Below the pieces are notes generated by a model that ran no database searches, was not told where the DNA came from, and worked only from the letters and a program-made list of their open reading frames with translations. Shown piece after piece: positions 46,907 to 56,303 of a stretch of 64,000 nucleotides of DNA; positions within the stretch are counted from its first letter, which is position 1; every line of letters starts with the position of its first letter. Source of the stretch: Rhizobium sp. RU20A (GTDB taxonomy: Bacteria; Pseudomonadota; Alphaproteobacteria; Rhizobiales; Rhizobiaceae); NCBI RefSeq assembly GCF_900155885.1, contig NZ_FTMB01000012.1, positions 1 through 64,000 of the forward strand, in the 5' to 3' direction. Both the position numbers and the translations under genes were made by a program.

Positions 46907-47476
46907 TCAGGCCGCTTCGTCCTGGCTATCGTCTTCATCGACGGCCTTGCCACGCTTCGGACCCTTGTTGAGGTGAGTCTCGACGAGGCGAACCGCTTCG
47001 GTTTCCGACATCTTGTTGACGGCTGCGATTTCGCGAGCCATGCGGTCGAGGGCGGCTTCATAAAGCTGACGCTCGGAATAGGACTGTTCTGGCTGGTTTT
47101 CGGCGCGGTAGAGGTCGCGAACGACTTCCGCGATCGCGATCAGGTCGCCGGAATTGATCTTCGCATCATATTCCTGCGCACGGCGCGACCACATGGTGCG
47201 CTTGACGCGGGCCTTGCCTTGGACGACCTTGAGTGCACGCTCGACGAAATCGGTTTCCGACAGCTTGCGCATGCCAATGCTCACGGCCTTTGCGACCGGA
47301 ACCTTGAGACGCATCTTGTCCTTTTCGAAGTCGATGACAAAAAGCTCGAGCTTCATGCCGGCGACTTCCTGCTCTTCGATTGCGACGATTTGGCCCACGC
47401 CATGGGCGGGATAGACGATGGATTCACCGGTCTTGAAGCCGTGGCGGTTCGAAGATTTCTTCTGCTGGGTCGTCAT
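46907..47476 (-). CDS. carD: CarD-family transcriptional regulator
   Basis: A 189-residue CarD/CdnL protein that binds the RNA polymerase beta subunit and stabilises open promoter complexes, important for rRNA and growth-rate control. The N-terminal RNAP-interaction domain is FKTGESIVYPAHGVGQIVAIEEQEVAG..LELFVIDFEKDKM; a helical DNA-binding domain follows (RRAQEYDAKINSGDLIAIAEVVRDLY). An acidic tail ends the protein. GGGAG twelve bases before the ATG at 47476 is the likely ribosome site. It is downstream of fdxA, separated by 386 bp. Confidence 0.92.
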   Translation of the reverse strand: MTTQQKKSSNRHGFKTGESIVYPAHGVGQIVAIEEQEVAGMKLELFVIDFEKDKMRLKVPVAKAVSIGMRKLSETDFVERALKVVQGKARVKRTMWSRRAQEYDAKINSGDLIAIAEVVRDLYRAENQPEQSYSERQLYEAALDRMAREIAAVNKMSETEAVRLVETHLNKGPKRGKAVDEDDSQDEAA

Positions 47477-47862
47477 TCGTTTTAAAAACTCCCTGTTACG
47501 CTCCCGGTTTGGGGCCGGGGCCGGGTCAACAAGGCCCGGGATCGGCGGTGAACGCCGGATGACACCTGCTGGTCCGCCCACAATGACAAACGCAAAGACG
47601 ACACGTCCACAAACGGCAACGGAACGTTGCGAGTTAAAATGTCGGTCGTCGAGGGGATCGTTTGCTTTCGTGATGGTTTCGGGCGCGCAAGAACGCCCCG
47701 AGTTGGATCAGTTTTCAGACCCTATCACAAAAAACTGTCGAAATCAATAATTTGCTTTGACAGGCAGCCAAAGATCGGGGGTCCTGGGCGCCGCTGCTTC
47801 GCGAACCGCCCGTACCACTTTGTCGCAACCTCGTGCCTTGGCGCACACCGCCAGCGCTATCG
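47477..47862. other. Gene-free leader of carD
   Basis: A 386-bp stretch between carD and fdxA. I see no coding frame with support and no terminator for fdxA. Its length suggests that carD has its own promoter; the AT-richer part at 47690-47760 is the likeliest place. Confidence 0.45.
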
Positions 47863-48201
47863 TCAGTTGCCCTCGCCGGGCTCCGGCGAGAAGAACTTTT
47901 CGAACTTGTCTTCGACGCCGTCCATTTCCTTGGCTTCCGGCAGCGCGTCGCGCTTGACCGTGATGTTCGGCCATTTCACCGCATATTCGGCGTTGATTTT
48001 CAGCCATTTGTCGAGGCCGGACTCAGTATCCGGCTTGATGGCGCCGGCCGGGCATTCGGGTTCGCAGACGCCGCAGTCGATGCATTCGTCGGGGTGGATG
48101 ACGAGGAAGTTCTCGCCTTCGTAGAAACAGTCGACAGGGCAGACCTCGACGCAATCGGTATATTTGCAGCGAATGCAGTTGTCGGTCACGACGTAGGTCA
48201 T
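47863..48201 (-). CDS. fdxA: Seven-iron ferredoxin FdxA
   Basis: A 112-residue ferredoxin with one 3Fe-4S and one 4Fe-4S cluster. The cysteines are in [18 protein letters not shown] and [12 protein letters not shown], followed by the long C-terminal extension typical of the Azotobacter FdI/FdxA type. It carries electrons at low potential; its partner is unknown. GGAG eight bases before the start at 48201. Upstream on the same strand lies the S4/HslR gene. Confidence 0.95.
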   Translation of the reverse strand: MTYVVTDNCIRCKYTDCVEVCPVDCFYEGENFLVIHPDECIDCGVCEPECPAGAIKPDTESGLDKWLKINAEYAVKWPNITVKRDALPEAKEMDGVEDKFEKFFSPEPGEGN

Positions 48202-48447
48202 GCGCAGCTCCAGCCAGGTCTCACATTTGGTCGCAGGCAGCAAGGAAGAGTGAAGGCCGCCCGCCTTGGACCGCCGGATCGTTCAGGGCCCGCAAAGCAG
48301 GTGCGCCCGGCCACCGGCAGCCGTTCACCTAAAGATTTTGCCACGCCTTTGCAAGGCTAAAAGCCTTCGCCAAAAGGCCCCGGAAAGAGACGAATTTTCT
48401 CTTTTTCGGCGCGGCGGATGCCTGTCGGCTCGATTTGCCGCCGCTTG

Positions 48448-48846
48448 TCAGTCGTCGTCGCGCAGGAGACGGTCGATGGCCCGCCGTTCACGCTTGGTCG
48501 GCCGTCCAGCGCCGGGTTCGCGGGCAGCAAAGGCGAGGGGCTGATCCCCCTCGGTGGGTGTGGGTGTCAGGTCCTCGTAGAGAAGCCTCGCCTCTGGATA
48601 GGGGCCGCGCCGCTCACCGGGGCCGAGCACTTTCACGGTCGTGTCGTGGTGGTCGAGATCGAGCACCAGCGTGTCGCCGATGCGCAGCTGAGCCGAGGAC
48701 TGCGTCGTGCGCGTGCCGTTGACGCGTACGCGGCCATCCTCGATCAGCTTCTGGGCCAGCGAGCGGGATTTGACCAGCCGCGTGAAGAACAGCCACTTGT
48801 CCAGTCGCTGCCGTGCTTCACCCGTATGCCCGCTTGCTGGCGCCAT
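48448..48846 (-). CDS. S4-domain RNA-binding protein (HslR/Hsp15-like)
   Basis: A 132-residue protein whose N-terminal 60 residues are an S4 RNA-binding domain (RLDKWLFFTRLVKSRSLAQKLIEDGRVRVNG). The tail is basic with RPTKRERRAIDRL. Hsp15/HslR binds stalled 50S subunits carrying nascent chains and frees them. The start lies three bases after the helicase stop, so translation is probably coupled; both act on RNA. Confidence 0.9.
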   Translation of the reverse strand: MAPASGHTGEARQRLDKWLFFTRLVKSRSLAQKLIEDGRVRVNGTRTTQSSAQLRIGDTLVLDLDHHDTTVKVLGPGERRGPYPEARLLYEDLTPTPTEGDQPLAFAAREPGAGRPTKRERRAIDRLLRDDD

Positions 48847-48849
48847 GCC

Positions 48850-51800
48850 TTACTTCTTCATCTGCTCCTTGAGCGCCGCGAGCTTGGCGAAGGGCGAATC
48901 GGGATCGACGGGCTTTTCCTTGCGCGGCGGCTTGGCCTCGAAGGTCTGGGGCTGGTTGCGGTTCGGCCGGTTGTCCGGCCGGTCCTTGCGCTCGCCGCCG
49001 CGGCGATCGTCGCGGTCGGGACGGCCGCCATTGCCGCCCGGGTGGCGGTTGCGATCGCCGCCCTTTCCGTGACGGTTTTCGCCCTGCCGACCTTCACCGC
49101 GGGACTGGCCACGGCCTTCGCCGCGCTCGCCCGTGCGCTCGGAGCCACGCTCATTGCCACCCTGGGTGCGATCGCCACGGCCGCGGCCGCGCTGTTCGCC
49201 ATCCGCCTGATTGCGTCCGCCCGGACGACGCTCGCCCTGCGGGCGGGCATTGCGCTGCGTGTCGTTGCGGCCACCCGGACGCCACAGCAGCACCGGCTTC
49301 GGCTCTGCGGGTTCTTCAGTTCCGGCGTCCGCCGCGGTTTCGGCAGGAGCTGCTGCCTCGGCGGCGGCCGGAGCTTCTGCCGGTGCGGCGGCGGATTCGA
49401 TCGTCGCTGCAGGGGTTTCGGCAGCATCCGTCTGCGCCGGCGTTTCCGTTGCGGTTTCGCTCGCTTCAGCGTCGGCATTATCAGCCGGTGCGGCGTCGGC
49501 GGCCGGCTCGACGGCCGCGGTGGCCGGGGCCGACTTGGCGTCCTGGCTGGCGAGATGCGCGGCGGCTTGTTCGGCAGTCACGCTTTCGGCGCGGTAGCCG
49601 AGGCCCTTGAGGATTTCTTCCATATCGTCGGCCGTGGCGCCGAGGATGGAGAGCATGGCCGTCGTCGTCACGAAGCGGCGGCCATCATAGGCGCCGTCGG
49701 GACGCGGCGTCGCGCCAGGCTGCCACTGCAGCAGGGGACGGATGAGGTCGGCCAGCCGCTCCAGAATATCGACGCGCACGGCGCGCTTGCCGAGGAAGCG
49801 GAAGCCGGCGAGCTTGTAGAAGGTGCGCTCGAAGCTCGGATCGGTGACGACCGAAGTGCGGCCGGCGGCCAGAACCGGGATGAGGTCGCCATAGCCGGGC
49901 TTGTCGAGACCGTCATTCTTCAGCGCCCAGAGCAGCGTGATCAGCTCGGCCGGTGCCGGCTTCAGAAGGGCGGGCATGAAGACATGATAGGCGCCGAAGC
50001 GGATGCCGTGGCGACGCATGGAGGCGCGCGCCTCCTGGTCGAGCGCCTTGACGTCATCGGCAACATCGCGCCGGAAGAGAACGCCAAGGTTCTCGACGAG
50101 CTGGAAGGCGAGGCCCTTGGCCATGCCCTGCAGATCTTCGGCGCGCTGGAGGTCGTCCAGCGGCTTCAGCACGGTCGCGATGTGATGGTTCACGAAGCGC
50201 TCGATGCGGGCGGCCACATGATCGCGCGCCGCGCCCTGCAACTGTTCGTCCGCCAGGAGGATCACGCGGGGATGCATGATGTGGTCCCCGGCCGCGAGCT
50301 TGGCGACGGGATCGCCCAGCCAACGGACCGCGCCATCGGACGACAATGCGAGGTCGCCGTTGGCGGCGGCGTGCATGCGCGCAGCCCGCGCCTCGAATTC
50401 GAGCGCCAGCGCCTTGTGGGCCGCACCCTGAACCGCGCGTGCGTCCGGTCCCTCCGCACCTGATGCCAGCGTGAACCGGAACCCGGTCAACTGTCCGACA
50501 TGATGGCCGGCAACAAAGACGTCGCCATTCACACTGATTTCCGCTTCCAGCATCGCATTCTCTCTCAGCCGCTTCATGAGCACAGATGTCCTGCGATCAA
50601 CAAAGCGTTTCGTCAACCGTTCATGTAGCGCGTCGGACAAACGGTCCTCGATTTCGCGCGTCTTTTCCCGCCAGTGTGTCGGATCAGCCAGCCAACCGGG
50701 GCGGTTCGACACATAGGTCCAAGTCCTGATTTGCGCAATGCGCGCCGACAGCGTGTCGATCTCGCCATCCGTCCGATCGGCGCGGTGCACCTGTTCGGCC
50801 ATGAAATTCTCATTCACGACACCCTTGCGCACCAGATCCGAATAAAGCGTCGAAATGAGGTCGGCGTGCTGAGCGGGCGTGATGCGGCGGTAGTCGGGCA
50901 GGGCGCAGGCTTCCCACAGCGTCTCGACACGGGCCGGCGTTGTAGCCAAGCCCTGCACTTCCGGATAGCGGGACAGGTGCTCCAGCGCCTGCTGGTCGAT
51001 GGCCGGCAGGGCGCGGGTGAGGCCCTGCACGGCGGGCGCCTGTTCAAGGCTCTTGCGCAGGGCCGGCAGGGACGAAAAATCGAAATTCTTTGTGCGCCAC
51101 TGCAAAACCCGCACCGGGTCGAACTGGTGCGTCTCGATTCGCTCGACCAGTTCATTGTCGAAGGGCTCGACGCGGCTCGTGACGCCGAAGGTTCCGTCAC
51201 GCAGGTGGCGGCCAGCGCGGCCGGCAATCTGGGCCAGCTCCGACGGGTTCAGATTGCGGAACTGGTAGCCGTCGAACTTGCGATCCTGGGCAAAGGCGAC
51301 ATGATCGACATCGAGGTTGAGGCCCATGCCGATCGCGTCGGTGGCGACGAGATACTCGACATCGCCTTCCTGGTAGAGCGCGACCTGGGCATTGCGGGTT
51401 CGGGGGCTCAGCGCCCCCAGCACCACGGCCGCACCGCCGCGCTGGCGGCGCACGAGTTCGGCGATCGCATAGACCTCGTCGGCCGAGAAGGCGACGATGG
51501 CGGAGCGTGCCGGCAGGCGGGTGATCTTCTTCGAACCGGCATAGAGAAGCTGCGAGAGGCGCGGGCGCTCCACGACGGTAATGCCCGGCAGCAGCCGCTC
51601 CAGAAGGCCGCGCATAGTGGCCGCGCCGAGCAGCAGCGTCTCGTGGCGGCCACGTAAGTGCAGCAGGCGGTCGGTGAAGATGTGGCCGCGTTCGAGGTCG
51701 CTGGCGAGTTGGATTTCGTCGATCGCCACGAATTCGGCGGTCGTCTCGCGCGGCATGGCCTCGACCGTGCAGACGGAAAAGCGCGCCATGTGCGGCGTGA

Positions 51801-52017
51801 TCTTCTCCTCGCCGGTGATCAGCGCGACATTGTGCTCGCCCACCTTTTCGACAAGCCGGGTGTAGACCTCGCGGGCGAGGAGACGCAGCGGCAGGCCGAT
51901 CACGCCAGACTGATGCGCCACCATGCGCTCGATGGCGTAGTGCGTCTTGCCCGTATTGGTCGGACCAAGCACCGCGGTGACGCCGCGGCCGCTGAGGATC
52001 ATCGGTTGGATGGACAC
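48850..52017 (-). CDS. Suv3-like SF2 RNA/DNA helicase with long disordered tail
   Basis: A 1055-residue SF2 helicase of the Suv3/MgpS kind. Walker A is GPTNTGKTHYA, motif II DEIQ, motif V YLVATDAIGMGLNLD, motif VI QIAGRAGRHLRDG; a Suv3-type C-terminal helical domain follows. Residues about 800-900 are Ala/Glu/Pro-rich and acidic. The last 130 are Gly/Arg/Asn/Asp-rich with RGG-like repeats, and the end is a short helix (SPFAKLAALKEQMKK). Mitochondrial Suv3 unwinds RNA for degradation; bacterial homologues are poorly studied. The start is a GTG at 52017. The S4 protein gene follows in the same message. Confidence 0.9.
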   Translation of the reverse strand: MSIQPMILSGRGVTAVLGPTNTGKTHYAIERMVAHQSGVIGLPLRLLAREVYTRLVEKVGEHNVALITGEEKITPHMARFSVCTVEAMPRETTAEFVAIDEIQLASDLERGHIFTDRLLHLRGRHETLLLGAATMRGLLERLLPGITVVERPRLSQLLYAGSKKITRLPARSAIVAFSADEVYAIAELVRRQRGGAAVVLGALSPRTRNAQVALYQEGDVEYLVATDAIGMGLNLDVDHVAFAQDRKFDGYQFRNLNPSELAQIAGRAGRHLRDGTFGVTSRVEPFDNELVERIETHQFDPVRVLQWRTKNFDFSSLPALRKSLEQAPAVQGLTRALPAIDQQALEHLSRYPEVQGLATTPARVETLWEACALPDYRRITPAQHADLISTLYSDLVRKGVVNENFMAEQVHRADRTDGEIDTLSARIAQIRTWTYVSNRPGWLADPTHWREKTREIEDRLSDALHERLTKRFVDRRTSVLMKRLRENAMLEAEISVNGDVFVAGHHVGQLTGFRFTLASGAEGPDARAVQGAAHKALALEFEARAARMHAAANGDLALSSDGAVRWLGDPVAKLAAGDHIMHPRVILLADEQLQGAARDHVAARIERFVNHHIATVLKPLDDLQRAEDLQGMAKGLAFQLVENLGVLFRRDVADDVKALDQEARASMRRHGIRFGAYHVFMPALLKPAPAELITLLWALKNDGLDKPGYGDLIPVLAAGRTSVVTDPSFERTFYKLAGFRFLGKRAVRVDILERLADLIRPLLQWQPGATPRPDGAYDGRRFVTTTAMLSILGATADDMEEILKGLGYRAESVTAEQAAAHLASQDAKSAPATAAVEPAADAAPADNADAEASETATETPAQTDAAETPAATIESAAAPAEAPAAAEAAAPAETAADAGTEEPAEPKPVLLWRPGGRNDTQRNARPQGERRPGGRNQADGEQRGRGRGDRTQGGNERGSERTGERGEGRGQSRGEGRQGENRHGKGGDRNRHPGGNGGRPDRDDRRGGERKDRPDNRPNRNQPQTFEAKPPRKEKPVDPDSPFAKLAALKEQMKK

Positions 52018-52162
52018 CGAAACGCCATGCCTTTCTGGATCAGACCGCCGCCTTCACCTCTCGGCGCCGGCAACGGGGTGGGCAAGACATGCCCATCGTG
52101 GCGGCTTATGGCAAGAGCGCGATGACGCTTTCTGTCTTTGGCGGCGGTTTTCATGGCGGCGC

Positions 52163-52245
52163 GTTAAGACTCGGAACAGTGGTGGAACGAATCAGCGACG
52201 AATCACTGACTCGTGCATGTTCTTTCTTCGTTCACCGCTAGATAT
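52163..52245. repeat. Direct repeat, copy 1
   Basis: This 83-bp unit recurs exactly 253 bp to the right. The core has GTTAAGACT, GGAACAGTG, GGAACGAATCAGCGACG and AATCACTGACTC identical in both, and the end GTTCACCGCTA is also shared. CAGTG and CACTG within the unit can pair. No coding potential is convincing. It lies in the 615-bp gap between phbB and the helicase. Confidence 0.8.
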
Positions 52246-52353
52246 GGATGTTGCGGTGCGAGATCGGACCAGATGGTGAATCGCCTGACCCCGCCGGACG
52301 TTGCTTTGCGTGCCAAAAGTTAACAGTCGAGCGCGTGCGCCGCCATCACGAAA

Positions 52354-52371
52354 CTGTCACGCAACTGTCTG
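52354..52371 (+). promoter_or_regulatory. Possible Pho box (PhoB site)
   Basis: CTGTCAC-GCAA-CTGTCTG resembles the Pho-box consensus of two CTGTCAT repeats 11 bp apart, with one mismatch in the first and two in the second. It points rightward toward repeat copy 2, which begins 44 nt downstream; no protein gene follows on that strand. Confidence 0.35.
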
Positions 52372-52415
52372 AAATGGTTTCGAAATCGTTAATTCATCCG
52401 GATGTCCTGTGCTGG

Positions 52416-52498
52416 GTTAAGACTTGGAACAGTGACGGAACGAATCAGCGACGAATCACTGACTCAGGCCTTTTCCCGGTTTGTTCACCGCTACATCT
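52416..52498. repeat. Direct repeat, copy 2
   Basis: Second copy of the 83-bp unit; the 49-bp core differs from copy 1 at only three positions. Here CAGTGA and TCACTG can pair over 6 bp, one more than in copy 1. A possible Pho box lies just upstream. It could be a small RNA, a protein-binding array or the trace of a duplication. Confidence 0.8.
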
Positions 52499-52576
52499 TG
52501 TGTGATTCACCGAGTGCTCACGCTAAGCGGAACGGACTCGCGCTGGTTGATGCCGCCTCGGTCGATGCAAACGTTA

Positions 52577-52605
52577 ACGGGGGCAGCCTTGGCGGCCGCC
52601 CCCGT
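52577..52605 (-). terminator. Hairpin terminator after phbB
   Basis: On the minus strand ACGGGGGC and GCCCCCGT pair perfectly over 8 bp; TAACGTTT follows, a modest T-tract. It begins 28 nt after the phbB stop. Confidence 0.7.
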
Positions 52606-52632
52606 CAAAGTGTCATTCGTTTCAGTTGAGGA

Positions 52633-53358
52633 TCAGACGAAGAACTGGCCGCCATTGGCCGAGATCGTCGAGCCGGTGATGAAGCCGGCATCGTCGGAGG
52701 CGAGGAACACGACGATGCGTGCGATCTCCTCGGGTTCGCCGAGGCGACCGACCGGGATCTGCGGGATGATGCGTTCGTTCAAAACCTTTTCCGGAATGGC
52801 GCGAACCATTTCCGTGCCGATATAGCCGGGGCAGATGGCGTTGACCGTGATGCCCTTGGCGGCGCCCTCCTGGGCGAGCGCCTTGGTGAAGCCGAGGTCG
52901 CCGGCCTTGGCGGCGGAGTAGTTCGCCTGGCCCATCTGGCCCTTCTGGCCGTTGATGGAGGAGATGTTGATGACGCGGCCGAAGCTGCGGTCGCGCATGC
53001 CCGACCAGATCGGATGCGTCATGTTGAAGAGGCCGTTGAGGTTCGTGCCGATGACGGCATTCCACTGGTCCGGCGTCATCTTGTGGAACATGCCGTCGCG
53101 GGTGATGCCGGCATTGTTCACGAGAATCTCGATCGGGCCGAGATCGGCTTCGACCTTGGCGATCCCGGCGGCGCAGGACTCATAGCTCGACACATCCCAC
53201 TTGTAGACGGGAATGCCCGTCTCGGCACTGAAGGCGTTGGCCGCTTCGTCATTGCCGGCGTAGTTGGCGGCAACCATGTAGCCGGCATTCTTCAGAGCGA
53301 TGGAAATGGCCGCGCCAATGCCGCGCGATCCCCCTGTGACAAGCGCTACCCTGCTCAT
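52633..53358 (-). CDS. phbB: Acetoacetyl-CoA reductase
   Basis: A 241-residue SDR reducing acetoacetyl-CoA to (R)-3-hydroxybutyryl-CoA with NADPH, the second step of poly-3-hydroxybutyrate synthesis. The cofactor motif is TGGSRGIG, with LVNNAGITRD, the serine in INISSINGQKGQMGQ, and the catalytic pair in YSAAK. The FabG-like PhaB subgroup ends with TGSTISANGGQ. GGAGG five bases upstream fixes the start. It is 128 bp downstream of phbA on the same strand, so phbA-phbB form the precursor operon. Confidence 0.95.
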   Translation of the reverse strand: MSRVALVTGGSRGIGAAISIALKNAGYMVAANYAGNDEAANAFSAETGIPVYKWDVSSYESCAAGIAKVEADLGPIEILVNNAGITRDGMFHKMTPDQWNAVIGTNLNGLFNMTHPIWSGMRDRSFGRVINISSINGQKGQMGQANYSAAKAGDLGFTKALAQEGAAKGITVNAICPGYIGTEMVRAIPEKVLNERIIPQIPVGRLGEPEEIARIVVFLASDDAGFITGSTISANGGQFFV

Positions 53359-53486
53359 GCGTATCCTCCAGCTGCTTTTTGGCCACCGCGGTGGCGTTCC
53401 CCATCAAGATGCCCGATCATTGCGGGCCTTGAGCCGGCTTGCGGGTGCCGGCCCAATTCGTTGCGATCGCTGTCCGGTTGGAAGGA

Positions 53487-54668
53487 TCAGAGGCTTTCGA
53501 CGCACATGGCAACGCCCATGCCGCCGCCGATGCAGAGCGTGGCGAGGCCCTTCTTCGCGCCGCGGCGCTTCATCTCGAACAGCAGCGTGTTGAGCACGCG
53601 CGCACCGGAGGCGCCGATCGGATGGCCGATGGCGATGGCGCCGCCATTGACGTTGACGATCGCCGGATCCCAGCCGAGGTCCTTGTTGACGGCGCAGGCC
53701 TGGGCGGCGAAGGCCTCGTTGGCTTCGACGAGGTCGAGGTCGCCGATCGCCCAGCCGGCCTTTTCCAGCGCTTTGCGGGAGGCCGGGATCGGGCCCGTGC
53801 CCATGATTTGCGGATCGACGCCGGCGGTTGCCCAGGAAACGATGCGGGCGAGCGGCTGGATGCCACGGCGGCCAGCTTCGGCCTCGGTCATCAGAAGGGT
53901 CGCCGCTGCGCCGTCATTGAGGCCGGAGGCGTTGCCGGCGGTCACGGAGCCTTCCTTGTCGAAGGCCGGGCGCAGCTTTGTCATGGAATCGAGCGTTGCG
54001 CCGTGGCGGATATATTCGTCCTGATCGACGACGGTGTCGCCCTTGCGGGTCTTGATCGTGAAGGGCACGATTTCGTCGGCGAACTTGCCGGCCTTCTGGG
54101 CCGCTTCCGCCTTGTTCTGGGAGGCGAGCGCGAAGGCATCCTGATCGTCACGCGAAAGCTGCCACTGGCGGGCAACGTTTTCGGCGGTGATGCCCATGTG
54201 GTAGCCGTAGAAGGCGTCCGTCAGGCCGTCCTTGATCATGGTGTCGATCAGTTTGAAATCGCCCATCTTGGTACCGGCGCGCAGATGGCCGCAATGGGGG
54301 GCGAGCGACATGGATTCCATGCCGCCGGCCACGATGATGTCGGCGTCGCCGGAGACGATCTGCTGCATGCCAAGCGCAACGGCGCGCAGGCCCGAGCCGC
54401 AGAGCTGGTTCATGCCCCAAGCGGTCCGGGTGTTGGGAATGCCGGCCTTGATGGCGGCCTGGCGGGCCGGGTTCTGCCCTTCGCCGGCCTGCAGCACCTG
54501 GCCGAGGATCACCTCGTCCACATCGGCAGCCTCTACCCCTGCGCGCTCGAGCACGGCCTTGATGACGGCCGCGCCAAGTTCATGGGCGGGCGTATTGGCG
54601 AAGGCGCCGTTGAAGGAGCCGACGGCGGTGCGCGCGGCGCTGGCAATGACGATGGCGGGTGTGCTCAT
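53487..54668 (-). CDS. phbA: Acetyl-CoA acetyltransferase (beta-ketothiolase)
   Basis: A 393-residue biosynthetic thiolase condensing two acetyl-CoA to acetoacetyl-CoA. The nucleophilic cysteine is in [10 protein letters not shown], the catalytic His in [16 protein letters not shown] and the second Cys in [10 protein letters not shown]. The central loop [11 protein letters not shown] is typical. It is first in the phbA-phbB operon and divergent from phaR, the local PHB regulator; the polymerase phaC is not in this window. Confidence 0.96.
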   Translation of the reverse strand: MSTPAIVIASAARTAVGSFNGAFANTPAHELGAAVIKAVLERAGVEAADVDEVILGQVLQAGEGQNPARQAAIKAGIPNTRTAWGMNQLCGSGLRAVALGMQQIVSGDADIIVAGGMESMSLAPHCGHLRAGTKMGDFKLIDTMIKDGLTDAFYGYHMGITAENVARQWQLSRDDQDAFALASQNKAEAAQKAGKFADEIVPFTIKTRKGDTVVDQDEYIRHGATLDSMTKLRPAFDKEGSVTAGNASGLNDGAAATLLMTEAEAGRRGIQPLARIVSWATAGVDPQIMGTGPIPASRKALEKAGWAIGDLDLVEANEAFAAQACAVNKDLGWDPAIVNVNGGAIAIGHPIGASGARVLNTLLFEMKRRGAKKGLATLCIGGGMGVAMCVESL

Positions 54669-54881
54669 GGGGTTTCCTCGCGGGGGGTCTGTGACGACTT
54701 CTGGCGGGAGAGTGGCAAAGCTGGGGGCTCAAGTCAAACCGCCTGACAGTCGATTTTGAGTTGCGTCAAGAAAGGTCCGTGCCGCGCTTCGCCGCATCGC
54801 ACAAAGAGATTGTCAGCATCGTTGTTTTGCGGCTACGATTGAAATCACAAGAAGAACGGATACTGGGAAGAGGAGGCCCCG

Positions 54882-55463
54882 ATGCCGAAACACGACGGGC
54901 AGATCGTCATCAAGAAATATGCGAACCGGCGCCTCTACAACACGGGAACGAGCACCTACGTGACGCTCGACGACCTCGCCGTGATGGTCAAGAAGGGCGA
55001 GGATTTCGTTGTGCAGGACGCGAAGTCCGGCGACGACATCACCCACTCCGTTCTCACCCAGATCATTTTCGAACAGGAATCCAAGACCGGAAATACGCTT
55101 CTGCCGATTTCCTTCCTGCGTCAGCTGATCTCCTATTACGGCGACCAGATGCAGATGGTGGTGCCGAGCTATCTCGAACATTCCATGCAGGCGTTTGCCG
55201 AACAGCAGTCGCAAATGCGCGAGCAGATCAACAAGGCCTTTGGTGATACGCCGCTCGGCAAGAACCTGCAGGTGCCGCTGCAACTGGTCGAGGAGCAGGT
55301 GCGGCGCAACACCGAGATGTTCCATCAGGCGATGCAGATGTTCTCGCCCTTCATGGCCGCACCACAGGCGGCGAAAGAGACTCGCAAGGCCGATGCGAAG
55401 GACCTCGACGAATTGAAAGAGCAGCTGCGTGCGCTCCAGACCAAGCTCGACACGCTTAGCTGA
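54882..55463 (+). CDS. phaR: Polyhydroxyalkanoate synthesis repressor PhaR
   Basis: A 193-residue PhaR (AniA) protein. The N-terminal DNA-binding domain is IKKYANRRLYNTGTSTYVTLDDL. The PHB accumulation regulatory domain with ILTQIIFEQES-type helices follows, and a C-terminal coiled coil (LDELKEQLRALQTKLDTL). PhaR binds both phasin promoters and PHB granules, releasing DNA when polymer accumulates. GAGGAGG before the ATG is a strong ribosome site. It is divergent from phbAB, so the 213-bp gap may hold its operator. Confidence 0.95.
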   Translation: MPKHDGQIVIKKYANRRLYNTGTSTYVTLDDLAVMVKKGEDFVVQDAKSGDDITHSVLTQIIFEQESKTGNTLLPISFLRQLISYYGDQMQMVVPSYLEHSMQAFAEQQSQMREQINKAFGDTPLGKNLQVPLQLVEEQVRRNTEMFHQAMQMFSPFMAAPQAAKETRKADAKDLDELKEQLRALQTKLDTLS

Positions 55464-55512
55464 TGATCAGGCGGGCCGTCCGGGCCTGCCTGCTGTTTAA
55501 AATTCGACGATC

Positions 55513-55917
55513 TCAAAGTCCGATGGACACGTCGCGGCTCGCCGTGCGCATGGAAACGGCAAAGCCTGCGATGACGTCGATGAAGCTGATCGTCATCAGA
55601 ATGAAGAAGACGCGGCTTGCAGCCGGCGCCACCAGCAGGAACTCGACGAGAAAGGCCAGGAAGACCACGAGCGAGAGCATGTGGTCGACAATTGCCTTCG
55701 AACTGATGCGCGTGGCCTTGAGGATTTCTACGAAGAGCAGGGCGAGTGCCGCGACGATCAGCAGGTCACCGAAGGTGAGGCCCCAACGGGCGCCGGAAAC
55801 CATGGTGAAGGCGAGCATCTCCGCATCGAAAATACCGGGCGCTGCGCCGAAGAGGCCGATCATGGCGAGATTATAAAGCGCGAACGGCACGAGCATCAGC
55901 GGGATGGCGGAAATCAT
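55513..55917 (-). CDS. Small four-helix inner-membrane protein
   Basis: A 134-residue hydrophobic protein with about four membrane helices (LMLVPFALYNLAMIGLFG, LLIVAALALLFVEIL, LSLVVFLAFLVEFLLVA and FILMTISFIDVIAGFAV). It is common in rhizobia as a conserved membrane protein without known function. GGAG nine bases before the ATG at 55917 fixes the start; nine upstream in-frame residues are discarded. It is convergent with phaR. Confidence 0.78.
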   Translation of the reverse strand: MISAIPLMLVPFALYNLAMIGLFGAAPGIFDAEMLAFTMVSGARWGLTFGDLLIVAALALLFVEILKATRISSKAIVDHMLSLVVFLAFLVEFLLVAPAASRVFFILMTISFIDVIAGFAVSMRTASRDVSIGL

Positions 55918-56042
55918 CGGGTCGGGTCTCCTGTGAGGCTGCATTCAAGCCGTTGCCTGTGACGATGGCAAGGCGGGGGGCAAGGCGTGGGGGGGCAAGG
56001 CGGGCGCAGGAGGGCAGGCCGTTGCCGGGCTATGCGCCCAAA

Positions 56043-56070
56043 GAAAAAGGGCCGGCAAGCCGACCCTTTC
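56043..56070 (-). terminator. Rho-independent terminator after rpmF
   Basis: On the minus strand AAAGGG-T-CGG and CCG-G-CCCTTT pair with one internal mismatch, followed by TTCTTT. It lies 48 nt after the rpmF stop. Confidence 0.75.
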
Positions 56071-56117
56071 AAATGCGCGATAACCTTCAAAGCGTCGAAG
56101 CGCTTCCCGGCAAGCGC

Positions 56118-56303
56118 TTATGCGCTTTCCTTCGGGGTCAGAACCTGACGACCGCGGTACATGCCGGTCTTCAGGTCGATGTGGTGCGGACGGCGCAGTT
56201 CGCCGGAGTTCTTGTCTTCGATGTAGGTCGGAGCCTTCAGCGCATCAGCCGAACGGCGCATGCCGCGCTTGGACGGGCTCGTTTTTCTTTTCGGTACAGC
56301 CAT
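56118..56303 (-). CDS. rpmF: 50S ribosomal protein L32
   Basis: A 61-residue L32 ([20 protein letters not shown] start, alpha-proteobacterial form without the zinc cysteines of some phyla). A component of the large ribosomal subunit near the peptidyl-transferase region. It is monocistronic here, with its own terminator. mtgA lies about 0.9 kb upstream, a pairing seen across Rhizobiales. Confidence 0.97.
   Translation of the reverse strand: MAVPKRKTSPSKRGMRRSADALKAPTYIEDKNSGELRRPHHIDLKTGMYRGRQVLTPKESA

Noticed and set aside
52248-52629. Short plus-strand frames across the direct repeats
   Set aside because: They translate the repeat into similar peptides only because the DNA is duplicated in phase-compatible distance; no start site or family supports them.
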